Source: Zonotrichia leucophrys gambelii (Eukaryota; Chordata; Aves; Passeriformes; Passerellidae). Taken from it: a DNA stretch of 64,000 bases. The position numbers were made by a program, and so were the translations under genes. The stretch's first letter is position 1; each line of letters opens with the position of its first letter. Location: contig NC_088172.1 in the NCBI RefSeq assembly GCF_028769735.1, forward strand, positions 61,721,075 to 61,785,074, in the 5' to 3' direction. Shown here in pieces: positions 1 to 14,075 of the stretch. A model generated the notes under the pieces. That model was not told the DNA's origin. It saw only the letters and a program-made list of their open reading frames with translations, and searched no databases.

Positions 1-987
1 TTAGTTTTATCACTCCCAGGAGAAGTCACCAAAGGGATGCATTCATCACACAGGACTTTGGACACATCTTATTGGCACTCTGCATTTTGCTTGCATGGAA
101 GAGCCTGGGGAGCCCTCAGTCCTTGCAAAGCAGGTGGCCTAATCCCATGTGAGTCTAGGGTTTCCTGTAAAACATGCAACTCCCTCCAGTACTGAATGGT
201 TGCACGTCTGTTTTACAGTGATCACTATTACCAAAAAACACCCAGAGCATGTAAATAGCCCTTGAAGAATAATTTGGCGAGGTTGACCCCTGAACAATGT
301 CAAGATTATTAAGCCTTTTGTTACAAAGTGAGTGACATTAGTTCTTTCAGAGGAGACAACAGAGAAAATCTTTGTTTCCCCAATGGTCTAAACTGAAAAA
401 AAAAAAACCTCAGGTGGTAGCAAGTTGCATGGAGAATTTAGTATGGATCACTGCCTGCACTATCCTCACCTCAGCCCTTTTTTCTTAAGGAAAGAACAGG
501 AAGGAAAGGAAGGAAGCTGAGAGGTTTCACAAGGTCTTTGAAGAGGGTAAAACAATTAAAATATTGCCAAGTTTATTAGGAGCAAGCAGATATCTTTATT
601 GGATCACCTGAAATAGCTGGAAAAGGCAGAGAAGCCCATCTTTACATGCAAAAGAGAAGCCTCAGGCATAAATGTGAAAATTTAGGCAAGTGTTCAGACA
701 ATTGATATAATGCTCCAACAGCTCTATTCTCTGAAGGAAGCCCCTTCCTTTTTCAATACTATTGATGACACTCATTAAGAAATGTTTGAGAATGCATCCA
801 TGAAATCCAACTATGTGACTTCTAAAAATACACACAGTACCATAGGATTGCCTGTTGGAGTATTTTTTTCAATTTAAAATGATTCTGCCTATTCAAAACG
901 TATTTTCAAACAAAAAATTTGATATTTCAGAAGTGAGAACCTATGCAATATTAAAAATCCCATTTGAAACTAAAAGGTACTTAGGAC

Positions 988-1113
988 CCATAGGAAAATG
1001 CTTGTTTAAATCTATTTTTAATTTTTGGAATTTCAAGCATCATGCATGGCATCCATAGGAAAATGTTTGTCTAAATCTACTTTTAATTTTTGGAATTTCA
1101 AGCATCATGCATG
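988..1113. repeat. Two-copy tandem duplication, 65-base unit
   Basis: A unit starting ccataggaaaatg and ending catcatgcatg occurs at 988 and again at 1053. The period is exactly 65 bases and I count only three substitutions over the 61 bases shared, so the duplication looks recent. Confidence 0.95.
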
Positions 1114-4100
1114 TAAGAGATGCCTACTCAGAAAAATAACAGAAATAAAAGATGTAGGGATCCTATGAAAAGCTTTAGTTAAAGCATGAGTATGGTTTTA
1201 TCTTGCATTATAAAAATAGTGAGATTTTTTTACTCATTCTTATCTTTACAACAATTGCAAGCTACCCAATTTGTTAAGGTGAAGGAATTAGAAAGACAAA
1301 GGAACTGTCAGGGGGGAAAAAAATCCACTCCTGCCTGCTTCTGATGTGTTCTCTGAATTCTGAATATTTTTTTTAACACACCCCTATCATCTAAGCAGAC
1401 CAGAATGGTTTGTGAAAAATTTACATGTGGCAACTTGAATAAAAAAACTGGGAAACACAGTCCTACAAAAGGTCTGGCATATTTTGTTTACATGAAAGTG
1501 GGAAACTAGGTAAGTAAGCATCAGCTTCTGCTCCATCCAATTTGTATTAAATTAAACTTCCAAGGACAAGCAAGCAAAACTAACATTGTACTACAGTTCT
1601 AAGCCTGCATTTATGTACACACACATCCTCTGCTCACGACTTTACCTAGACTCTAGCCATTAGTCCTAGTTGCACTGGTTAAGCCAAAGTATTTTAAAGC
1701 TCCTCCACCCAGACTCTACAGAAGCAGATCTCTTTTATTTCTTGTACCTAAATCAGTTGCAATAGCAGGCAGCTATTTATCAAAGGGGAAAACTAAACAC
1801 AAAACCATAGTGGAAAAAAAAAAAGTGTGTTTATTCCTACTAATGGTGAGTAGTGGCCCACTCTAAGTGGAAGAGCTTATTAAACAGATGTCTGTAGGAA
1901 TCTGCCCTGAAGCATTTCCTATACAGCCCTTTACTTACTCATATGGATAACAGAACAGGGTGCATGCTTATCACATTTGAGTAAGACAACAAAACCATGG
2001 GTCTGCAAGCATGTTTCATGTCAGAGCTACAATTCTAACTCATCTTAACAAATCAATGAAATAACTTGAAGAAAGCCAGATTCAGATAAGCAAGAAGTCT
2101 TGATTCTCCCAATCGTACTTTCTATGATCTTCATGGAAGATTTATATCCTAACAGACATCTACACTGCAGCTGTGAAAAGGGAGAATATCAAGAAGACAG
2201 TTTTTCCTGCCAGACTGTGTCCTGCCAGATAAGTGATCCAAAGACTACAAAAAAAGAAGTCACTCAGCAGAAAGCAACTCCCTTGTAGGAATCCAAGCAC
2301 TTGGCAAGCAAAAGGTAGCTGTAAATTTTGTTTCTGTCAGGGTGTTCTTTAAGTGGTGATCCCCATTTCCATCCTCTATTTTCATATGACCCTCTAATTT
2401 CCCTTAGCAAAAAGAAACCTAATATTGGAGACTTGTCAGTGATACTAGAGAAAAAGAAAAGATGATGAAGACAGAGAACAATAATAAAACAAAGTTGAGG
2501 AAACAGAGGGTAAAAGGAGCATCAAAGTCAATAGGCAAAAGAGTGTTTACGGGAAACTAAACAAACAACAAAAAAAAGTGGATTCCATTATCTGTTTTAT
2601 GGGTACACACTTTTCCTGAGGTCTGTATTGTCATCCTTGAGAAGAGATCATGACACTTGTGTTTTCTCCCCAGCTTTGCAACAGCCTCTAAGGCACTTAA
2701 AATAGGATTTTTTAAAATATTTTTACTGTCTTAAATGCTGAGCAAATGATGACCCATGATTCCTCACAAGGGACCATAATCCTTTTCACAACAATAGGAG
2801 CAAATGTTAGCCATAGCTGAGTGCTTTTCAGCATCCCACTTCTGTATTCAAGGATACTAATAAACCCTCCATATTCCACAGCACTATTTTGTGGGGAAAT
2901 TAATAATTGTTTTTGAGATGCTCAAACACTATCCTGAAAAAAAGCCCAATAAAGAAAGAGTAGCAGGAGAGATTAGGAAGTTGACAAAACTATAAATGTC
3001 TTGTAAATAGAAAACTGTGAAAAAATGAATCTAAACCAGAACCTACTCTGAACAGACAGAAAACAACACATAACTACCAACATCTTCAGTATCTGTACAC
3101 TGTCATCCAACATTAATTCTGCATTTAAAAAGCAAGTTGAGGTTTTTAGTATAAACCAGTTCTCTATTACTGTAAATCTAGTTACATGCCATTATTCTTC
3201 TCTCCTTAAACTCTCTAGTGAATGTGCCAGCCTCTCCAGCATGGAGAAAGAAGTAGCTCAGGGAACTGTTAAGAATAGCAATGACTGTGAATAACCCCAC
3301 AGATGCAATCTGAGAAAGTATTTTCACATACAGGAATTTTTTTAGCTTTCACCTCTAGGATGAAAAGTCACTGTCCCTACCTCTCACTAATAAGGTCAGT
3401 TTTGGGCACCTCCAATGAAGCTGCCATTTCTGGTGGTTTAAGTGATGGGGACACCTGTCCCTCTGAGAGCTAAATTGAGCCTACAACTCACCTCATAGAT
3501 ATTACCAAACAGTCTGCATGTGTTAGCAACCTTGTCACTTACTCACCTGGCCTGGGTTCAAAACACTGACCTAAAAGTGAAAGGTTCCCATCAGCCACAC
3601 ATTCCCAACCAATAAATTAAAAGTCCATCTTCAGCACAAGGTAATCTTTCATCATGAGCTGGGGTGTGGGAGTTATCAGAATATTCCACTAGGAAGGGTT
3701 TGTAATACTGAGGCTTTTAATTAATAATGTCACCACCTTGCTAAGCAGTGCAAGTCAGCTTTGTCTTGGATGTGAATGACTATTTTTGCAGTACAGTTTG
3801 TTCATTCACATCACATGCATGAATCCTTGGAAAAAAGATGGTCCCCAACAATACTCTATGAGAATCCTTTGGCCAAATGCTCAAGACCAGCTATATTATG
3901 TCAGCCCTGGATAATTCACAGTAGCCAGATGGAGTGATGGGGAGCAATCCCTTGCTGTTTATAATGATGTTAACTCTTCATTTTCCCTTCTACTTCAGTA
4001 ACAATATGCATAACATCATTTACAGTTGCACAACAGTCTTCTGATGACTCTGCTCTCTTTGCCTTTTATGTAAACCAACAGGTATGTTAATACCTCATCA

Positions 4101-7100
4101 TAACAGAATTAATACCTCTGCATTTTGGATTATATGCCATTATTCAATGCACATTCTCAATGTGGAAGATTAGCTTTAGAGAATGGTAAATAATTGTATA
4201 GTCCAAGAAGTAAACAAAGTTCTCAAATTACTAACAAATTTTCAAGTTATAATAGCCCCCATATTAAATTGCATTCTCCAGTGAGAGTGAAAAGACAGAC
4301 TGTGAGTAATGACTCAGTGTTTGAGTTCTTGCTCTTCCACAGCTTTCTGTACAAGTTCCTTCAAGTTATAAAACCTCATTACATGTCTAAAACCTTTATC
4401 CCACAGTAGAAGGAAGTATAAATACATTTCATGGACTGAAATCTCTAAATGCAGGATGAGACAGGCTGTTAATCTTTACAATTGAGTGAATTTCAGAGTC
4501 TCATGTATATTTTGAAAACATAAAATGCTGTAGAAAGTGAAAGAAATTGTATTTCATAATCCTCAAAAAACAAATATTGGTGAAAAAATTATCTGTGAAT
4601 CAGCTATATTCAGAACACAGTTCTTAAACGGCAGTAAAGTTTTAAAAACAAAACCAAACACAATGCAAAAAAAGGAATCAATGGAACAACACAAATGGAA
4701 AGTTTTGAATAATCCATTTTTGGTCAATTGCTTTTTTATCTTTTCTTTTTAGATGTTGACTTTGTATTTCCCTCAAAGGAAAAGTTTATGAACATGCTGA
4801 TCTCTTTAAATTTACCATATTATTTCTAGCATGTATTAATTCAGCAATTAACAAATCACAGGAGACTTTCTCTTTACATGCAGCACTGCCAAATTTTGCC
4901 CTTCAAAATGCCTCCTACTGAAATCTGCAGAAATAGAGATGCATCCCCCACAAGGACCTGTGTCTTTCTGACAGAACCAGGGCACTCCTACACGGCACAG
5001 CAGGGAGTTCACAGCATCCAGCCTGAACCTCTGAGGACTGCCAGCTATTTGCATGGCACAACAATATTTCCCTCTAACAGGGTAAGCTAACTTTAGAGTG
5101 CCCTAACCAAATATTCTCTGCTCTGATACACTGCACTTTGCAGAGCTTGCATGTACACTCTATAAACAAGCAAGCCTGACATTAGAACCTGCAGCAGTAT
5201 GGCTACTAACATCTTACACAGCATTCCCAATCACTTTATGCCACAGAACCCCACAGTGCATGCCTAGAAATAAATTACTTCTTGCCCAGTTGTCAGGGCA
5301 TTAAAACAGATTTGCCACTACACTGCACAAAATTGAGTGCCACAAAGAAATGTACAGTCATCCATGCAATAAAGACTGCATCTTTGCATTTATGTAGAGG
5401 TACATATTCATATCTCATAAAGTGCTGTCCAAATACCCCTCCTCAACCAGTCAGGCAGGGCACCAGGGACCCAAGCAGAGAGCTTGCAGAGCATGAAGTG
5501 TGTAGGTTCTGTCAGAAACCCCAAAGCACTGATGCACACTCCTAAATATCTCTTTTCCATGTACCTTCTCTCTTATTCTCTACAAGACTTTTATATACAG
5601 ATCTTGGGTGAACAAAATTAAGACTGATACTTTCCTGATACTTTTGAAGGTATGCTCAGTAAATGGAGTAGAGACCTATTTGCATTCTGGTGCTTTCTGG
5701 ATCACTTTTGAGCAAAGTGACATTTGGGAAGCCTCACTCGAAATGCTAGTTAGACAAAGCATCTAAATATTGAAAAACCATCCAAAAAAAAAAAAAGGCA
5801 TAGGAAAAGGTATTTCATATGTCATGGGACCAAAACATACAACAAAAAGTTGAAATGTCATAGAGTCAAAAGAAACTCACCCATTTCTACTTGGCTCAGA
5901 ATGAGTTCATTTTCAAGCACCACCTTTCCTGTATTTCTGCTTCACAAGAGTATCAGCAAACTATAAACTATCTTTTCTCTTCAGGAAAAGATTTGCATTA
6001 AAAAAGCCAGCAGATATGAAGGGAACTGTTTCAGCAATGATAAAATATTTGAGACAAGCCATTTTACTGTTTTCTCTCTCCCTCTATTTTTTTTTTCCAA
6101 TTGTCCACTTCTTCACTATTACAGAAGAAAAGAACAATCTGTGTTTCATTTGTCTCTCCCTGTGGGGAGTTGAAAATGAAGTACAGGTAATCCTAAAAGG
6201 ATCCTGTGTTGGATCTTCAAGGGAGAAATCCACTGGTGTGTTTCAAAGGGGAAGTCAATGCCCCTCACACTGCTTGGGGTTTTCTCTCAAGTGTATTAAA
6301 CAAGGAACATGCATTTTTTGTCACTACCCTGTCAGTGACAAATGAACCTTCTTAGTAAAGAGACAGGATCTCCTATTGTTTCCATTCTTAGGTCCTTCTT
6401 CCACCAGCTGTACCTTATATTGTTCCTCCTGGTTTCCCAAGAGCTCATGAACTATCACAGACAGCACTGGCTAACAGTTTTGTTTCAGCAGATACATATT
6501 TTAATGGCCAAATACTATTTAGGATGAGATGAAAGAACATTACAGTATGGAAGGAACTAAAGGTATGTTCTCTGGAAATAGAAGGATTAATTAAAGTAGG
6601 CTAATGCAGGATTTAGGTGACTGGATTTCTAAATGTCTTTCCTTTGCTTTCTCTGTTGATTTTCTTCATCATGCTATCTTTATCCAGTAATTATACACTA
6701 CATTGCCAGGTGAGTAAGTAAATACATTATAAATTTGTCAATACAGTCAGAGTGGGATAAAACTATGTTCCTACCCAATTTAGCAGCATTTTTAAAGAAT
6801 TTCCATAATCATAAAAGCAGGCTGTGACAGATACTGAAAGTTTTTTCAATTTTACCCTTACCAAAACACACATCCTTAGGTCTCTGACACCAATAAATGG
6901 TAGGAAAATATGTCAATAGTCAGATCCCAAAACATTTACACAGTAAACGTTGTCTTTGCACTCTGTTATGTAGCACATTTGGAGACAATCAAATCTACTT
7001 TCATTTGTAAACTAAACTAAGGTTTCAGCTGAGAGCCTTACAGAGAAAGGAAGATCTCATACATTAATTCCCAATTATGCAACAAAAGGCTCTTCTGTGG

Positions 7101-8789
7101 CATATATGCCACGTTACTCAATGTAGTATTTCTAAATACACAAAGCACATAATCTGTCCATATGAATTATTTTACTATTGTAACTGTTGACTAAAAACAA
7201 ATTCAATTTTTATTTCATGCTTGGTTTAAGAAACCGATTTTTAAATAATTTCATTATTTCTGTGGTTAAACTTAAACATACTGGGTTAATTTGTTTATGC
7301 TTTAATTATTTTTGTGAGGCATTATCTATAGAATACCATTTTCTAAAACATTTAAAATATCCTATAAGACAGCAGACATTCAGACAAATTTCAGAGTTGC
7401 TAAAGCTCAGGTTCCTAAATTACTTACATTTTTGTTAAGAATAAATAGCAAAACATTACTTGGGATCTCTGGAGGAGATGACTTGATTACATATGAATAA
7501 GAAATTTAACTAAGTAACCAGTTCTCAAGCACTTCACTAAGAATAGATGGGTAAATAAACAATGATGACTGTAATTGCAGAAGGCATAAACAACAGTTTT
7601 AGACAGTTTGTGATAAGCAAACTGCTTTATCAACTAAATAAACAATTCTTTGTTTATGGTTTCTCTATTTTCAACACGAGCCATTCTGGGACCTGTGCTC
7701 CATCATGGAAATGAGGGCCTTAGACAAAAGGAAAGAAAACCAACTTCAGTCTCATGTCTGGTGTTTTGCTTGTCTTTTACTAGAATGCCAAATGGGTGAC
7801 AAGTGCATTGTACATAATATGTGCATGCACACATACAGCTGCTTGTGGGGCTGCACTGCAAACCACATTGCTGAAATTATTTAGGATTAAAAGGCATTAA
7901 GAAGAGGGAGGGTTGCCTCAAATTTCTTCCATGATCTGGTATATAGCAGAAAATCATTGTACCAGCAAATGAAGGGGACTGAAAGCCCATGGATAGTAGT
8001 AGAGTCAAGGATTATCAGCTACTCTGCCAAAGAAAACTTGTAGTGGAACTACTCTCCAGAAATGAGCTGGAGATGAGCTTGGACTATAGAGGTTTTCATA
8101 GCTCAAAGGAACTCCTCTAACCTCAGAGCTGCACAATCATTTATAGTTGGGTGTTTGGGATTTTTTCTTTTTTTAAATTTGAATTCAATGCAGCTGGGTA
8201 CCAGTTTTCTTCACATTAAAGAGTGCAATGTCTTAAGTCTTGCAGCAGTGAAAAGTTACACTGGTGCCAAGATTAAATATAAAACAGAGTTTAAAAAAAT
8301 CACTTAATGCTAGATAGCTAAGCCTTTCTGTGACTGCCAAAATAGCAGGCTGATTTTCAAAGGTGCAAAATAGACAGAAGTTCCTCCTGACGTCAGTGGA
8401 AATGCCTGGGTGTTCAACACCTATAAAAAAAATGAGTTTCCTTAGATGCTCAAGGAATAATCATGGATGCTAAATTTAGCCTGGGGTAGTCACTTTCCAC
8501 AGACTCCTGCTATGGTAGTGGGGGTGAGCAAGGCTTTTCAGAGGGGCAGTTAAGATTAGAATCTGTCTGCTCTAAATTAGGTTCTGCAAACTACCAAAGA
8601 AATGGACGGCTGGACTTCTTTAACGTACACGTTTTTTGAAGAGAAATAAAAACAAACATCAGATTTCAAGTTGAAGGAATTCTGGCAGTTCAGAGCAGTT
8701 GGGAGAAACCATTTGAAGTAAATGGAAAATCTTAATCATATCAAGTACAGTAAACATTTATCACTGCCATCTGCCTAGCCAGCACAAAG

Positions 8790-8880
8790 GTATTACCACC
8801 ACTCTTTTGGAGATGAAGACATGGACAAAGAAATGTGTCCTTATAACTCAAAAGTGGGTAAAACCAGGACCAGACACAGG
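8790..8880 (-). repeat. Possible MIR-type SINE relic
   Basis: The stretch gagatgaagacatggacaaag followed by a run resembling 'aagtaacttgcccaaggtcac...aaccaggac' follows the order of the MIR core in reverse orientation, with heavy decay. Judged by eye only. Confidence 0.35.
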
Positions 8881-11800
8881 AGCAGCAGTGCCCTTTCTTG
8901 CACTTAGGACAGAAATTTAGGATTTATTTTCTCCCCTCTGTGCACACTCAAATTTTAGGTCCAATTATAGAAACTAACTAAAAATCAGCCAGACAGCTGT
9001 CACCTTCTGCTTCCCTCTGGACAGGCCTTCAAAAGTATGAAGTGCATTTCTACAAGCTACCATTTCAAGTAGGAGACACTTGCATAAAAGGAGATCATTG
9101 CATTTCTAAGCCTTCTGCCTCGGTCTCTTTCTGCAGAGCAGTAACACCTGCCCTGTAAGCCTTTCACACCAGCAGTTTGAGGATTACTGAGACCACACTG
9201 CCTTGATCTGTACTGAAGTGTTCCTTGTACTGCCAGCAGGAAGAGCTACTACAGGTTCTGTACAGAAATAGGCACAGAGGGTGATCATAACACTGTGTTT
9301 GCTGTTAAATTATGTGAAAATAGGAACTTTCTATCTTTAAATACCTGCCAGATTTTATGGTGTAGAAGTACAGCATTGTATAGGACCTGTATACTTATGA
9401 TAACAATTTATTCATCAAGTTTCTCAGTCTGAGGTGTATTTCAAACCAACAAATCCAGTGATCTAAAAACAAACATCACACACTCTTATCATTGCATTTC
9501 ATGAAATGGTGTTCCCTAAACACTGAAGATGTGAAAATTACCCCAGACTACGAGAAATGAAATTTAATTAAGGAAGAAATTGAGTACTCAGTGTGAATAC
9601 ACTCTCCTTCTGGTATCAGCTGAGAGTAAAGAATGCATGGCCATAAAGGAGATGTTCACTCAGAGTCAGCAACTTCTCAGTGCTCACAGTGGAGGAATTC
9701 CACATCAGCTACACATTGTTTATCCCAACAATTATGGCTCAGAAGAAGTTATGCTTGGCAGTAAAGCCATTGAAACCAACTCAACTTTGCCAACTGTGTA
9801 AGCACTTTTATATTTGTTTATTTGTAAGGCCATAAAACAACACACAGGAGGGACATTTTTTGACTTGGGGCAAAGCAAAGCAGCACAAATTCTCATCTAA
9901 TTCTATTTCATTGACATGTTTTTTCCTGCATCACATCTACCTGCAATCCAGCTGCAAATCCAATGCATTCTTCTGTAAGCAGGGTCTGCAGTAAAATTTC
10001 TAAAATACTACTAATATCTACTAAATAATCACTATCTGCAACTAAAGAAAATCTTAATGCTCAGTCCTTTTGAAATTAATCAGTAGAACTGCACAGTGCA
10101 ATTCAGAAATCACTAGCTAAATGAAAAGTCATTAAATAGATGAGAATTTATGCAACAGCGATCAATTCATGTGAGGCATTTGTTGGCAACTGATTTTTCC
10201 ATCATGACGTCTTTTGTCTTGTGAGAGGACAGATGGGTTTTAATGAAAGATTTTGACCTGGCCTCATTGGGCAAAAGCAGTCAAAGTTCATTTTGTAAAG
10301 CTGTTTTAGCTTAATTTGATGATGGTGTCGTGATATTTTCTTACTGAAATTCATTCGTTTACAGAATTTACTCCAGCCCTGCTTTTGTTTGCACAGGGCT
10401 AGAAGTTGTATAGGCATGGATTCATTTTTACTGTGGTCCCAGGGCTGAAATCTCTCAGAGGCTTTCCAAGCAAACACCTTCCATGCCTCTCTCTTCAGCT
10501 CTCCAGTGACCCCAACAGAGATTCAGCCAAGATGCAGACATCCCACCCCCAAGAGATTATTGCAAAGTCTGCTGCTTAACACACAGCTTTTCTCTAGCTC
10601 TTAAGCACATTGGTTGCAGCTTATAGAAACCCACTTAGATGCATACTTTCTTCCAATCCTTATTGTCTTACTAATTGGATCAGCATATCTACAGACAGAC
10701 ATTGTACTATACAAATTTCAGGGGAGGTTGTGGTGTGTATCTATGAGTACAGGAAGCAAATAGCCTTTGCTTCCCATTATAAAATGGTTCTGGTAATTTC
10801 TTTTCATAATCTGTTGCTGGCAGATATTTGGGGGTCAATGGAAGTTAACAGCTAAACTGAGAGTGTAGGAATTATCAATTTGACAACACTTAAAGCATAC
10901 AGAGCCTGGAATTGGTCAACATTGAGAGGTTCATTTGAGTTTAAATAGAAAACATAATATTGAGTAATATATTGATTTCTCTCACTTAGTACTCGTAAAG
11001 AAAACCTTCCCATTCAAACAAAATAGCTACATAATCGTGTCTAGTAAAGTGAATTTCATAATAGTTTTCTTTGATTTTTCCTTTATATACCAGCACCACA
11101 GTATTCAGGGCTGCACACCTTATTGACAGCTTCCTAGACAAAATATTACTGTTCCACTATCCTTTCAGCATGCTCTTTTCAAGCACCATTCCATGCAAGT
11201 AACATCAGCAAGAGGAATTTAACATGTTACTATTTTAAAAAGCATTAATCTCTAAGAGGTAAATTGTACAGAACAGGCCATAAACACATTCCCTATTTCT
11301 ACAGGGACTTCTACTCTCATGGCAGCTCTTCATAGGACAAAAGAAATTGCCACTCCATGGCTTTCTGTCGCATCAGTGTCTAATACTTTGGACAGTTACA
11401 GTATATGTTGAGAAATCAAGACATGCGATTGTAGAAAAAAAATATGTTTGTCTTTTGACTACAAAGTTCTCAGCAGACCTTCTATGGGGCCATCTCCCAC
11501 TGAGAATGCATGTAAGATTTAGAACACAACAAGAGATGTTCTTTGTGTGTTCTTAATGCTAGAGCTTTTGGCATTCATTGAAAAAAAATTCTTGATGCAC
11601 CCAAAAGAGGAGCATTTGGCCTTGGAATGCTGAAACCTCAGTTTCATAAGGTGCAGTCTGCATCTACAGTAACATGGATCATTTGGCAAGACATTGCTAT
11701 TCTATACAAGACAGCCAAATACTTGCTGAACACCAGGGGAGAAAAATGTCTAAAGCAGGTGGAATTGTTGGCACTTTTTAACTATTAATAGTAATAGAAA

Positions 11801-12454
11801 ATCCTGCATTTCAGCCAACAGAATTCCCAATTCACCTTCATAATCCTAATTACCTGCATAAAAGGTAAGGGAGGGAGAGAACTGCAACATAGGACTCAGC
11901 ATGTGAAATAGCTTATGGTACCGTGGCACATGGCTTTTTCCATTATCATTCTGCTTTTGACTCTGGATGATTTTCCTTCTGGCATATCCTGAAAGTAGTT
12001 CCTGCTGAAAGTAGTTCTAAAGCTCCTCAACTCTTCATAAGAATATCTTCTTTATAAGAAGTATGCAACTGTTAACAGGTTAGTACTGGCAATAGATAAT
12101 GAGAAGTTTTCATACTCTCTTCGAAAGGAGAGGACCTTTTGCTTCCTCACACCTCCTACATTCATGTCCAGACCCTGCTCATGTTGCTTGGCTTGCAGAG
12201 GGGAATCCATGCCTTCTCAACAATCCCACTGGTATTCCAAGCGGGTAAAAAGTGCCATCCCAGTAAAAACCCTCTAGTGGTGGTTTCTGTGTCTGCCATA
12301 TGAGCCTAACCCCAAGGCTCATTATTCAAGGAAAGAACTTTACATGGTTTAAAACAAACAAACCAACCAAAACCCAAGCCAACTTTATTTCCAGATAATC
12401 TCAGTAACAGAGGAAGACCTAGGCTGGAATGCCCTCTACACATTGAAAATGTCA

Positions 12455-13115
12455 TTATATTCTCCACAACTCTTTCAATCTGGAGCCTGTAAGTCCATGA
12501 GAAGTGGTTCTGTAGAACTTAATTTTGTTGGTGGCATCCAGCCTCTCCTGCCAACCCTCTTCCACCTTACATTTATGTTTCATTTGTTCATCCTTGCTTA
12601 TTTTTCTTGCCCAGTGAAGAATGAAGTTGTTTCTTTCCACTACATCTGCCTTCTCACTCACCAGTAGAATCATTACATGAAGAGGTTTCTGATAAGAAAG
12701 CAACTTAAATTCCATCCATAGAAGATGAAGCAAACTGTAGAGTAAATCCAGGATACTGACTGTAACTCTATTTATAGACTCTGAAGTCAGACTGAACACA
12801 AGGTCAATTTCTCTTTCAGGCTGCAATGAACCTCTCAAACCTGCTGAACTTAATAAAGCTGCAGCAACATAAAAATAAGAACATTGTCCATAATCCACAG
12901 TTTTGATAGCTTCTGCCAAATAATTTGCCATACACATGACTTCCAAATTTTTGGGGTTTTTCTTTTTTTTTTTTCCTTGCAAGGACAACAGGAGTTATAT
13001 TACCAGCCAAAGGAGGTAATGCAGATAAATCCTTATAGGTCACACTTGAAAAGCAATCTGATATGCACTGCTGAAGACTGAAAAGACAGCTTTTAGCCTT
13101 AAGAATCTTTTCCAA
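12455..13115 (-). pseudogene. Unidentified protein-like stretch, possibly a broken coding sequence
   Basis: The minus strand holds a 177-codon open frame (12988 to 12455). A 99-codon frame (13115 to 12816) in another register overlaps its start. The parts that look protein-like are LKAKSCLFSLQQCISDCF (upstream frame) and NYLAEAIKTVDYGQCS (downstream frame). The switch falls at a 12-base A run (12963-12974 on the plus strand), as expected of a one-base slip in a decayed gene. Composition is rich in Leu, Ser and Cys and looks helical, but I recognise no family. No splice sites, poly(A) tail or target duplication were established. It may be an unprocessed relic, a retrocopy, an undescribed gene, or chance. 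Confidence 0.3.
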
Positions 13116-14011
13116 AGTCCTCAGTCATGTACAACGTTCAGTGTCATCAAGTAAATTTGCATTCAGAAAAAGGGCAATATCAAAGTAAATAAATATTTTA
13201 AATCATCTTGTTTATTTTATACCAGCATAAATAACACCATCCAAATGGTCATCATCTACATTGACGTCTACATTAAAACCCTTCTGCATTAACAAAGAAG
13301 TGATACCAGGGCTACAGAGCAAGCCAGAATAAGGTCAGCCATCTGTAACAATGGCAGTAAGGCAAGGGACATGTTCCCAGTTCTTTCCTTACATGTGTTC
13401 GGGCAATAGTGTCATTCCCGTTTTTATGACTGCAGAAGACATATGTTAAATATGTGGGTTCAGTTTAATGCCCTACAATACAATACAACTGTGCTAAAAA
13501 AGGGACTACTCTTGTTTTACAACCTTCCTTGGAAATCTAACAAACGACATTTCATGTTGAAGTTTTACAAAGCACACTCACTTTTATAATTACTTATTGC
13601 AAATAGGCAAGAGCAATGTTAAACACATGGCTAACCAAGCAGTGTTGGCAGATTAAAACATTGCAAAAATACAGTGTGTGTGCATTTCAAGGAGCATTGC
13701 TGTCTTTGGTTTCCTAAGCTAAGGGATGCTGCATTTCCTTATGTTCCTTTTAATTCTGCTGAAATATGGGGTAGTGAAACTAAAAGGTTTGTGGAGTCTG
13801 TTGAACTTCTCAAGAAAACTTGAGAAATAAATTTACTATGAAGAAAAGAGAAATCATGTTTTACATCTTCCATTATAAGCTAGTATGATTTCCACTTCCA
13901 CCCCAGTCCTGCAGGGTAGGGACTAAAAGACAGCTGATCTCTAGTCTGACAGACCATAGAACAAACCACTTCCACCAGTTCTTAGAAATATCACTGCTGT
14001 CCTTCTTTCTA

Positions 14012-14075
14012 CCAGTGAGAAAACTGAGGTCAGAAGTGAGTTGACCTTGTCTAGGGTTACAGAGCAGAATGAAGA
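14012..14075 (-). repeat. Possible MIR-type SINE relic
   Basis: The bases gtgagaaaactgaggtcaga, then gttgaccttgtctagggttacagagc, match the order of the reverse-orientation MIR core (gaggaaactgaggcacaga, then acttgcccagggtcacacagc). This is the clearest of the MIR-like hits here, still by eye. Confidence 0.45.

Noticed and set aside
10202..10477. 91-codon minus-strand open frame in ACTN2 intron 1
   Set aside because: No recognisable family, no codon-like or splice context, within chance expectation.
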